Shown here piece after piece: positions 23,201 to 35,072 of a stretch of 41,162 nucleotides of DNA. The DNA is from Saccoglossus kowalevskii (taxonomy: Eukaryota > Hemichordata > Enteropneusta > Harrimaniidae): contig NW_003114957.1 of assembly GCF_000003605.2 (NCBI RefSeq), positions 268,058-309,219 of the forward strand, written 5' to 3'. The number at the start of each line of letters is the position of its first letter. Position 1 is the first letter of the stretch. The notes under the pieces are model-generated. The model was not told where the DNA came from and searched no databases. It was given only the letters and a program-made list of their open reading frames with translations. The position numbers and the translations under genes are program-made.

Positions 23201-26200
23201 GATTAATTTAGGCAGTCACAGACTACATCAATGTCTAAACAAAATCGCCGTGACAATAAAACATGTTTATCTGAAATAAAGATCTATTTCCATTCGTTGA
23301 AAAAAAATGAAAAAGAAACATATTCAGCACTGCTGTTAATTTGATAACTATAGTGAAAGGAATCTCATACAACTAAAGAAGACTTTTATCTCTAATTTGT
23401 GTAACATTGACATAAATATAATTTAGCGAAATCATAAAAAACCTTTTCATGATTCCAGGTGGTAATTTATTTTTTTCCGTTGTGCTATGGCCAAAATAAT
23501 GCGCAAAATAATGTTCCTTCAATATTATACAAAATACTCCTAAATTGATAACTAGTTACGGGGACGAGGCTATAAATTTAAGGTAATTTATACATCTGTG
23601 TAGCAATCCCAGGCTATGATAAACGTTGTTTAATAATATTCACTGGTGAATTTATATAATTTGTTTTATAGAAAAAGCCTATTGTAACCTCAGAATAATT
23701 CACTGCGGATATAACGTACCATTCATAATTTTACTATGCGTGTTCAACAAAAGTATCTGCGTTCATGTCGAGGTGGTAAATAATAAGATGTGTGTAACAG
23801 GTGTGTGGGAAATGCAATGTTAAAGTATTAAGTACTGGTACCGTGACTCATAAAAACAGTTTTGGTATTTTCAAAATGGTAACACCTGCAGGAAACATAC
23901 AGCATGCGACGATTTGATACCAAAATAACCAGTATACATTACTATTGTATACAATTCAATTTTCCTGCTACACTAATAACAAAGTTACAGTACATTGTAC
24001 TTAAAATAAAACTGAATAAAACTCTAATTTTCTCCTTCAACAACTAATATTTCACGTATTAAAATTTTCAGACGGATGAGCTAAACGCTGGCAACAATAT
24101 ATAGTACCTAGAATAACACAATATAAATAAATAAACATTTATATGGGGCGGGGCTTGGTTTAGACAGTATGAATTAAATTGCGTACACGGGTATAGTAAA
24201 TATGTGCATATCGGTATGTTTGGTGTTAAACATAAGCACTTTAAAGCAGCTCTTCGCGCTGACGTTCTCGATTTGTATAGCGATTGTTCCCATACCAACC
24301 AAATTAATTTTACATAGTGCATAGTCGGTAGTCGAGCTGTTTCCACACTTTCACTGGAGATGTCATTTTATATATTCAATTGGCCGAAAAACGTCATTGT
24401 GTGAGAGAACAAATTTGTATCACGTTTTCGGTTGGGCGGAGAAAATAATAAATTGAATATGATTATTGATACACAATAAATATGCAATTATTTTACTTTT
24501 AAGTTTAAGTGTTATATTAAAGCGGGGGAGTCGTCACCTAGGCATGCGTCAGGTGGCCATAGCGTGTCGTTGTTTACAAATAAACAAGCGTCTACCCATG
24601 AACCTTTGAGTTCGTAGCGTATGTTGTTATCATCGCTTGGGACTCAATTCCCACGCGTGCGGAGGTGTTGACCCTTCCGCTTTAAAATGTATTGTAATAT
24701 GAAGTTGTTTGTGGGGATATGTGTTTTTGTGAAAAGTGGAGTAAAAAAAAAAATTGGTATAATGGGGAATGCGCAGAATGAAAAAGAAATGAACAAGTTG
24801 AGATCTAAATAATCATTGTTTATATTGGTTGGTCTGCGAGAAACGCCACGGTTTACAATTTGCGGGCTGCAACAACCGTTGTTCAACATAGCTATCTGTA
24901 TGTGTAAAAAGCAATAATAGGTGTCCAATTATTTATGTGATAAGTACTGGTACCACGACCTGTTATTATTTATACATTTTATTATTGCGAAAACAATATT
25001 GACTATTTCGAAAATGAATCCGCAAAGAGACAACGTCAGATGATATGAAAGATAACACGATTTGTTTTGCCTCACCTATATTGTTTTGATATAGTTATTA
25101 TGCCGTCACACTTGTATTATCCGGCAATTATGGAGGGCAGTAACTGCAAAACAAGGCCATGACACTCAGAGTAACTTCTAGCCCCAATAATGTAACAAGG
25201 AAGATTTCATCCATCAACTTTAATACAAAATACAATAGAATTCACCCTCTTATAAAACACTACGTAAGTGTTCGAAAGTGCGTGCGTTTTAATGTTCCCC
25301 ACTATTTGGAAACTGTGCATCAAATTGACGTCGCATTCGAACACATTCCTTTGTTTACTTCAGACTTAGAAGCGCTATCACTTCGCAATGGAATGTTAAG
25401 AATCGAACAATTTAAAAAAGTGTTCAGAAATCCTAAACTACAATTTTAATTAATATTGTCTTCTATTGTATCAAAATCGGCCGATAGGCCGTCGCATGAC
25501 AATGTGTCTGAATTCCATGTAGTCAGTGATATGTTAGTCATGGAAAACTACAAAGTGCCGAAAACAGTGCACTGATAGTATCGACCGACGCATGGGGTCA
25601 AAAATCACCAAAAATGATGGATGCCTCTTCATTTATTTGTAAATATTTACTTCGACAAACCGACATTTGGACAAAACAGCGTTGGGATGAAACGAAATAA
25701 CACTGAATTCCGGTTATGCAAGGGCAGGTTCAGGAATAATTGCTTTTAGTATGAGGATATAATTAGATATTGAGCTAGGGCACCAAAGTCATTCACGCAT
25801 AATCAATGTGTAGAAATATACATCTAGAATCTTTAGTTACGAAAACTTACAAGAATTATCGCTCCACACCAACCAACCATTTAGCGGAGCATTCCATTGT
25901 GTAAATAGGCGGCGAAGGCAAGACGAACGGGAGAGGGTAGATAAAAGAGAAACTAATTTTGTATTATTTTTTTTCTGTCACCGATATCAATTCTTGCCTG
26001 CTAGCACATCTTTTAGCACTGCATAAATTTGATTACTTTACCTAATTTAGTGGATACGCGGATGTTATTATTCCCATGCTCATGGTTTAAGTATGCATTG
26101 TGATGCCATGTAATGTGAATGCCTGCCCGCATGACCAAAATTTGACTTTCAATTCCAGGATATTTACATATTGCATACCCACTTTCGATCAGAGAGACAA

Positions 26201-26900
26201 TAATCGTACAATTTCAAACTGAACTATATATGTTCATTGAAACTGGTGAAGGGGTCAGGTGACCTGATTTAAAAATAAAAAAAATATCAAAACTAGTAAA
26301 CACAAATATATCAATAGATTCAATAAGTCAAATAATATTAAAGTATGTTTTTGTTTTTGTTTCCATATGTTGACAACGTGACCAGCAACGCATATGTTGT
26401 CTAATGAGTTGCTTCGTATGTATATCATAATCGCGTCGACAAATAAGAACACGACACGTCGCCTAAAATAAAAAAAAAAAAAAATAAAAAAAAAAACACG
26501 TCTTATGTCGGTTTGCATGTATCTACACGCTCGTCGCCAATGTAAGTTACCTCGTGTAACCGTTATTGTCGCCGATTTTTCCCATGCGCTACCCGGTTCG
26601 TTGCCTCAAGAAAAACCTCGTGCAAACGGCCTTTGAAATTAAACGTTATCGCCCTCTAATGTATAATCAATGAGTGTGTGGTACCATAATAATATTGACA
26701 CATTGATATTTAGCCGGTATCACTATCCCTGTCACTGTATTATTATTAATAACACGAACATACATAGTAGTACCTAGCGACTTCGTGTTAGATGTCGTGA
26801 ACCTTCTAACCCTTCATTTCATTTATCCATTTTCCTGACACTAGATAGTCGGATGTGTAATAAATAATCTCATTGATTCATACTTTATACACGAAATAGT
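23201..26900. other. Head-to-head spacer between copies 2 and 3, no gene supported
   Basis: The first several hundred bases match the upstream flank of copy 1 in inverted orientation. The middle part is unique, AT-rich and without recognisable coding content. The one fairly balanced open frame is 25159-25449 (+, 96 codons, starting MTLRVTSSPNNV); I do not recognise it and it has no clear promoter or splice context. A long A-rich tract lies at 26465-26496. Confidence 0.5.
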
Positions 26901-26901
26901 G

Positions 26902-26926
26902 CCACTGATATGCCGCCTGGAACTCG
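26902..26926 (+). repeat. Single minisatellite-type unit upstream of copy 3
   Basis: CCACTGATATGCCGCCTGGA followed by ACTCG is one 25-bp unit of the motif that is tandemly repeated before copy 1. It lies about 375 bases before the copy 3 start codon. Confidence 0.6.
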
Positions 26927-27119
26927 AAAAGAATAATATGTACATTAGGAATTTGTAACTTTGTTTTGAAAGCAAAATACTCGTAGACGCCATGACCGGC
27001 AAATCTGAATGCCCAGGGAAATTCTATCTGTATAACAGTAGCCGCCTTTTTACACAGGTTGGTCAACCGGTTATGATTAATGTCACCTGCAAGTATCATG
27101 GTGCATTTTTATTTTCGTG

Positions 27120-27300
27120 TCTGAAGGTACCAGCAATTTACAGTAGTTGCGTAACCGAATCAATAAATTTCTACTCCTTTGTACTACACGTTTATTTTTG
27201 TACGTTGATGTGTTGAATATTAATAGCACACTCACCGATAAGTATATATATTAGACATGTTCTATGCAATTGATAACAACCGCGAATCGAGGCAGTCACG
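27120..27300 (+). promoter_or_regulatory. Conserved promoter block and 5' UTR of copy 3
   Basis: GTTGCGTAACCGAATC, GAATATTAATAGCACAC, CGATAAG, TATATATATTAGACA (27243-27257) and AATTGATAACAACCGCGAAT precede the ATG in the same order and spacing as in copies 1 and 2. The TATA element is about 50 bases before the start codon. Confidence 0.62.
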
Positions 27301-30300
27301 ATGAGTAGTCTATATTGCATAGTTGTTTTTCTGGCGCTGGCAGTTGTCAGCAAGGTAGGTAACAACCGGGCATTCTTAGAAAAAATACTAAACTCATGTT
27401 TGTTTTAATTTGACGTCCCATTTTTACTGCATTAAGTTGGGAAAATTCTATTAACGATTCTTTTGTTGAACATTTTTAGTCTCTGACTTTTTTAGTCTCT
27501 CGTTCATCGTATTTATTTCAGCGCTAACTGCTTCGGGGAGCACTGTGTTCAAGTGTTGTGTTGCAGACACTGTAACTGTGTATGTGTGGTACCGAAGAGC
27601 GTGTATGTCCAATAAAAACAGCACACACTATATCTGATTTGATTCGGATAGGTTCTTGGAAACTATTTTCTTGACTATTTGGAATCAAAAGGCACAGCAA
27701 TCCTCCATGTCCGGCCATCCAATATTTTGGAATCACCTTTTTAAAAAAAGCAATAATCTATTTCTGCCGTATATAATATTTTATTTGTCGATGTGATAAA
27801 ACAATATTGCATTTGTCACGTTTAATATTTTTTTTGTATTGCAGCCTTGCATTGCTGAAGCAGGTAAGATTTGTTCATTCTGTTCAATGTCGAGGAATTG
27901 TTTTCGATTTCCTAATCTTGGAATTGAACAGTTGGCAAGTGAGAACTTTCAAACATTTGGTTACACTATTTGTAATCATTCAACGAATATCGCTATCAGA
28001 ATTTATGATTGATCCACAAATCCGCGTGTTTCAAATATAAACATATTTCGGAATGGCAAGTTTGTAAGATCTGTAGTTGTGCAGAAACTTTTACATAACG
28101 GTGATGGCGAAAACATGAATTTACAAATTATAAAAAAATATAAACTTAGATTGTCGTCTTCCATGAGAGGTGTCCGTAATGTCTTATTGCTTTAGTATTC
28201 AATGCTTCCTGAAGGATGGCTAGCTTTATTTTGTAATAATATTGATTCGCGATTCAACGTTAACAAGTATATGAGTTTACAGAGAGAATGTCATAAATTA
28301 TGCAAGACAGCAGTGTGATTATCTTATTGCCGACGCGTTGCATGCTTTTCTTGCCATACTATTATTTCATAACGATTACATTAATTTGTTAAAACAAACA
28401 ATATCACGCATTATGTATAATTTGCATAATTTATGCAATATACTAGTTGAGCAATGTAATGTTATACATTAATATTCATTCCTTCATTATTTTTATAAGA
28501 TCAACCGCATGTTATTCTAATATTTGTGGATGACATGGGATGGAATGACGTACATTGGCACAACCCTGATATCGCAATGCCCAACTTGATGGATCTCGCC
28601 GCTGATGGCGTCATATTCAACCAATCATATACCCATCCTACATGTACACCGTAAGTGATAATATCGTTACTATTTATGGAATGTAGATATAATTTATTCA
28701 GTTAAGTTCAATACCAAGATGTATAACTATATTTTAGCTTACATGTCAATGTCGAATTTCAGTGTCTTAATTGGATTGTAAATCCTGGACTCTCTAGTCT
28801 GTGCAATATACATCTGATTTTTATAATACTAAATACATATTTATATGTAATTATTCAGATCAAGAGCTGCTATGATGACGGGATTGTATCCTTTCAAAAC
28901 AGGAAATCAGGTAAATATTTCTTTTATTTGAACAAAATATGCCTGGCTTCGCAATTTATATTTACTTGAAAATGACATTACAAAATAAATTTAACTTATG
29001 TCTTGAAACATGTCGCTTCCCAATGTTGACATAATTCTAATTATTTAATAAATTAAAAATAAATTCTTTTAATATTTATTTACAGCATCAAATGGTGTTC
29101 AACCTTCATCCTAGTGGAGTTCCATTGGAATTCAAGCTATTACCAGAAAAACTTAAAGAAGTTGGATACTCTACTCATATGGTTGGAAAGTAAGTAGACC
29201 ATAGCATATATCACTTATATCAAACTTACATTTGTTTGCTGTAATGAGGATTATACGATTACATGGTTGAGAGCCTCATCTCATTCTCAGCATTACATTC
29301 TGGTGATATTTTTGTTTTCAAACATAAGACAGTAAGTCACGTGACTACTTAAGTTTTGATGATAAACCACAATAATTCTACAACAAACAATTTAGATAAA
29401 CTATACACTTCCTGTAAGCATAGACAATTCGATAGTTTTCTGAAACAAATTGAACCACAGGCTTGAACACCGAAACATGATGTAATAATATATATATTAT
29501 CAGTAAAAGTTCTACATATTGAAAAAAAGCAAATAACATAGATATAATCAAGACGATTTCTAAATAATATTTCTGTTAATTATTTCTAATTGTTTCTAAT
29601 GTTATTCAAATTTATTTGTTTTAGATGGCATTTATGATTCTGTAAGGATGAGTATCTACCAACGAATCGTGGTTTTGACTCACACTATGGTCTATGGACA
29701 TTGGGAGTCGGTGATTACGATAAAATGAATGGGGTACTATGTAAGTTAACTATTAGTAAAACAATATACTTAAATAATATATATTAATATATGTTAATAT
29801 GAATATGACAGAATTGATATTATGCCATAATTATGATTATGATATGCACATTCGACTCGAATGAGATGGGGATTTACAAGGGTTTCTGTTCACTCATTAT
29901 TGAATTGATTTGTCATTCTAGCTCCTTCAGCAGGATATGATTTCCGTGACAACATGGGAGTGGTACCAAAAAGTGACGATTATCTTGCAGTGAGTATCAT
30001 TAATACTATTGTTATAACATATATCTTTGACATATTGTATTTTGAGAAACTCGCTATACAAGCATTTTTTTATATTTGTTATCAGCAATTAAGTAAAGAA
30101 TGATGCCACGCTTTCGAGGTTCTCGTGAAAAGAAAATAATGAAATAAAAAATCGACAAATTATATCATAATATCTTTCTTATCCACAGTTAATGCTTGGT
30201 GATAGAGCAGAGCATATCGTAAATACCCATTACCCAGGAACGCCACTATTTCTTGCGTTTACTCTGGACATACCTGCTAAGCATCTGGAGGTAATTATCG

Positions 30301-32966
30301 TATTCTGTTGGTTAGATTGAGTTAACAACAATAGTACAATTAATTTAAATTTAGTCTACTTAGAAGGAAATCCGCCAAAGAAACTTTAAAGTCAATGGGG
30401 ACAATTTTTTATGTATGCGCTTGTTTGTATTTGTAACCTATATGCATTTGTGTGTGTTTGTGATTTCCCCCAAGATTCCAGAAGAGTATGAAGAAAATTA
30501 TGCCGATATCGAAGATGATAGAACAAGGCAATTTTATGGTAAGTGATGTAATTCCATATAAGCATATTTGTATCCAGGATACTTCAAGTGAACGCCGAAA
30601 CGTAACCATAATGCATCCGTATTTATTGGTATGATGTTCAATGACACTACAAGTGATCTATCGACAAATCCTTTCCACGCTTGTCATGAATACAATTATT
30701 CAGTTATAATATAAAATATGATTGCAAAGTGTGTGAAATGGAGAGAAAAAACATTTAAGTATTTTTATTATTGCAGGAAAGTTGACTATGATGGACGACA
30801 TAATTGGTGGTGTGATTGATGCGTTGAAGAACCGTGGAATGTATGACGATTCGCTAATAATATTCATAGGAGACGTAAGTGTCCAATGTCTGTTATGATT
30901 AGCTAATTTATTTAATCATTGCAAACGTGTTGATGTTACAGCCACCTTATCTGTAGCTTTCTTTAAATTGGCGAAACTATATGTTATTTCATTTCAAATC
31001 AAAGAATTATCGTCGCTTTATCTTGAATGACACACTGTCAGTTTTCAACAAAGATTCGCCTAATTTTACTCTGCGTGTTTAACCTGATAAAATATAAAAA
31101 GGAAATTTTGAACACCCTCAAATCTCATCATTTCTGACACTAATATTGACCTGAGTCAATTACTTGAGTTGAGTTGATTTCCCAGTTCATATCGTCCAAA
31201 TATTCATTTATTTATGTTTATTCACACAGAATGGAGCGTTGGCATCTCAATCGGGCTCTAACTATCCATTCCGCGGTATTGCTGGAACGCTGTTTGAGGG
31301 CGCTACTCGTGTGCCATCTATTGTCAGTGGGAAGGGAATAAAGAAGACTGGATATGAAAGCAATGAGTAAGTTAATTTTGGTAATTGACAATCTCACAAA
31401 GTTGCTCAAGATTAAGTTTGATATCCCCGGGTTAATTTAATGTCTCAGTCAGTGCCAATGACAATAAATCATGTAAAATACGTTTCTAAAAATGCGATGC
31501 TGAGTAATTTAGAAAACATGTACTCGGCTAGTTTTGTTGTTTTGAACTAAACTTTTAAATGTTGAACCTTTCCCAGATAACGTAACTTAATTTCTACTTT
31601 CATAGGTTATACAGCATAGTTGATATACACAGAACAATCCTTGATGTGGCTGGAGCTAAAGCTGGTAAGTTAACATAATAAATCAGTACACTTTCGAAGT
31701 ATTATGTTTCGTCACGTAATCTTGAATAGTCGGCGTTTTAATATTTACAAATTGTTATAATCTGTTTTGTATTGTATTTGACAGAGCCTGAACTTGACGG
31801 TTTAAGTATGTGGCCAACATGGTCAGAAGATAAACCATCGCCAAGAAATGAAATCCTCTACAATATCGATGATGATCCAGTGTCCCCTGGTGCTGCTATC
31901 AGGTAAGCAATGATATATGTCTGTATGAGGGGTTAATTGGGTAAACATAACTATTTTCATTTCTGGTTTGTGAACAAGATTTGAAATATTATTGTATTAT
32001 TATTTAGAATAACTGAATAGTTGATTGAACAGATGAAAGCGAGTGTGTGTTCTGCAAAACAATGTTCTATTCTAAATATCACAAACCTATGGTGGAATAT
32101 AACATATATGCATACAATCTCATCATGAATTATGTTTTGTATGTTTTTAGAATCGAAGACTACAAACTGATTACAGGACACCCGGATTTATTGTATCCAT
32201 ATCGGGACATCAGTTTAACAGGTAAACACTCAAAGAATTCTCGATTGAAATTTTACCAGAATCAAAGATTACTGTATAGCGGCCGTAGTTTGGATAGAGA
32301 AGGCAGTAGATTTGCATTTATCATGTCTTAATGTGATGCGACAGAATCTGACGCATGTCGATATATATTTATTTCAGATAACTATTACAATTATGGTGAC
32401 GCCCCAGCAAGCGGATTGCCAAGTACAGACCAACAATCACACGCACCGGCTCCACAGAACGTAGAATACTTGTTCAATGTCGTAGGTAAGAATGTGTTTT
32501 TTATATGGAAAAAAATGAACACATATAAGTGCCGGCAAATTATGAACATATAAAGGCGCACACGCTCACCAATATAACAGAACTAATTGTCTCTGTAAGC
32601 AGACTCGCGCATTAGACGCCACAGTTACCAATCCATAACAAAACGTCTCCAGTTTTCAGTTTCAAAATTAACAAAGTGTGTAGATACTACCACTTCCGAA
32701 GTAAATATTCTATTGATTATCGAACAGTTTGAGTGGTACGATGGTCAAACGTATGAGAACACAATGACTACTAATGTCTCTCTTTCAATGCAGTTGACCC
32801 AGAAGAAAGAAACGACATCTCAGCTGATAATCAAGATATAGTACAAGATTTACGTGATCGATTGGATGAACATCGTAAACTGCTAATTCCACCGGTAAAC
32901 CAAACAACAGAGCTAGCTGGTGCCGCCGGAAATTTCAATGATGTCTGGTCACCTGGTTGGTGTTAA
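27301..32966 (+). pseudogene. Arylsulfatase B/I/J-like, copy 3, one in-frame stop in exon 6
   Basis: Exons: 27301-27354, 27845-27863, 28500-28650, 28859-28910, 29086-29189, 29625-29740, 29922-29989, 30189-30290, 30475-30538, 30777-30874, 31230-31366, 31606-31664, 31785-31902, 32151-32221, 32378-32485, 32794-32966. Lengths and phases are identical to copy 1, so a full 497-codon frame exists except for TGA at 29635-29637. There GGA (Gly of the KWHLG motif) has become a stop. Signal peptide [37 protein letters not shown] and the C-terminal VWSPGWC are all present. The catalytic His and Lys equivalents are Ala, as in copy 1. Acceptors of exons 3 and 9 are AAG rather than CAG, which is still usable. 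With a single substitution, this could be a very recent pseudogene, a null allele, or a base error in the assembly. Confidence 0.85.
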
Positions 32967-33186
32967 ATCGACTGATACGTAAACTCAAAACATGCGACAT
33001 TCCCTTCATTTTAAATCGAACTACTCAATTTATCACATCCCTTATTATTCAATAGTTAATATTACCTATTAATTATTGTACAGACAATTTTTCATTTGTA
33101 ACTTTCTGATACACGTGACTTGATAATGTTCGTTTGTCTAGATGTTTGTGCAAAGTGTTATCAATAGTTTTAACTGAACGATGTCA

Positions 33187-33192
33187 AATAAA
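33187..33192 (+). terminator. Polyadenylation signal of copy 3
   Basis: AATAAA in the context GTCAAATAAAAGTTCATTGT, about 220 bases after the stop codon. The context is the same as in copies 1 and 2. Confidence 0.75.
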
Positions 33193-35072
33193 AGTTCATT
33201 GTTAAGATGAAGAAATTGTGCTATTCAGTAATTCATTATGAAAATGTATTACAATTTTTAATTCATTTTTACGTCACACCTTTACAAAAAAAAATAATTG
33301 TGAGTTCCTATTGAATATAATTCACCTATATATTTTTTGCTTTGGAAGGAAGGTCAAGGACATTTCATCTAAAATAATACAAATTATCGTGCACATGAAA
33401 TAGAGTAATCTTGCAGTTGTGCAGAAGTTGTGAAAAATCTGTCAAGCGTGTCAGATAAAAAAAATCATGAGACATTTGACACTTGACACGAAATGGATTT
33501 TTTGTGAAGTTCCATCGCAAAAACACACACACATTTCATGCCCACGACTGCTTCACGACTCCTTTGCCTAACATATCCCCTGAAAAAGACAAATTGGATC
33601 GAGGAATTATGGCATGTAACACCTTGGGTCGTGCAACGCCGTCGCTGATTGGCTGCTCGTGCTGTCAAACACTTGGCCAGTATATAATTGTAAGAAAGTA
33701 ACTTTCCATAGTGTTATCTACTATCATACTAGCTGCATAAATGTTTTTTGTAGTCCTTGCAAGGTTGACATAATTTCTCAATCAACAAAATTAGTCTTCT
33801 ATCGTCTGTTGACACTGACCACTGAGAAGCCTAGACCACTTCTGCTTTGCGACTTCACTGCTTTACATTTTGGAGCGGGGAATTATGACCAATAAAACCA
33901 TGGCTTGTCTATCGCTTTCAGCTGCCATACGGTCGATGATTGGCTACTCGCACTGATATTTGGTCAGTATTTACAGCCAATAACAGTGGTATTACGGGTG
34001 AAACCAACAATGGGATAGTGATTCAAATATACTGATGCAAAGAATGGTGATGTTGAAATTTTACTATCAGATCTTCAAGATCATGAAAACATTCAGTATA
34101 CTTGTGTTAACAATAAAAACGGACATAAATCCAAATTTGTTCCAAGTTAAGTGTTCTAGAACTCCTTATATGATTGGGAATACACTGAAATCTGTGCTAA
34201 TTTATCACCACTCTTAACAAGAATGGCAGTTAAACGTGATCATATGCATTCAGGAATCGAATATTGATATGTTTTTCTATTGAGTATGTAATGTACATTT
34301 CAAAAGTTAATGTCAATATTACGTTTCGATTTTATGAAAAGTAAATGATACACTGCTAAATATTCGTTTGCTCGGCAAACTTTAACAAATGTGTTTTTCA
34401 AATTTCTAAATCAATGGTTAGCCGCATTCATCATTGATGTGATGTGACCAATGTGATGCTACAATAAATTAGAGAAAAACAATTTCGTCGACTCGCAAAG
34501 CGAGCTCTAGAGAAAACAGGTGTACACAAAGAAGAGTATGGAAGATATCTGTATACTGTAAGAGTTTGAATATAGTGCACTTCCGCTGAATCGTGAATCG
34601 TCACAGGAAGCGCTGTCTCAGCACAAACCTCAAACTCCGAACAGTTCGATAGGCGTTATGTTCAACTCACCTGGTTATTTTAATCAGTTTAATAAAAGAT
34701 TTACCCCCTGAATGTGAAAGAAATATTTGGTTAATTAAATTAAAACATGCACGATTCACGCTAGGAAACTGCTGTCCTTTCAAATTTATCAAGACATAAG
34801 ATTGTACGATAAATGACTAACTTTATAAATTTACTAGAACCTGTATATGGGATTACAGAGGGAATGTCATAAATTATGCACGAAAGCACTGTGATTATTT
34901 TATAGGCCGGTGTGTTACGTGTGTTTATTGCCATACTATTATTTCATAACGATTACATTCATTTGTTAAAACAAAAAATAGCACACATTACGCATAATTT
35001 GCACAATTTATACAATATACTAATTGTTTTAATGTTATACATTTATATTCATTCCTTCATTATTTTTATCAG
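33193..35072. other. Spacer between copies 3 and 4, duplicated 3' flank, no gene supported
   Basis: From about 33590 to 34400 it resembles 11700-12400 after copy 1. It contains two related blocks, 33596-33705 and 33874-33985. Each has GGAATTATG, then a GATTGGCT (inverted CCAAT) stretch, then CAGTAT. From about 34850 it becomes homologous to intron 2 of copy 3 (GAGGGAATGTCATAAATTATGC), which marks the left breakpoint of copy 4. I find no exon 1 or exon 2 in between. Confidence 0.5.

Noticed and set aside
29635..29637. TGA in copy 3 read as selenocysteine
   Set aside because: It replaces the Gly of KWHLG, not a catalytic Cys, and all other copies have GGA/GGG. A nonsense change or base error fits better.
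32047..32331. Separate 94-codon gene within copy 3
   Set aside because: It is exon 14 of the sulfatase read together with its flanking introns; the same happens at 38475-38672 in copy 4.
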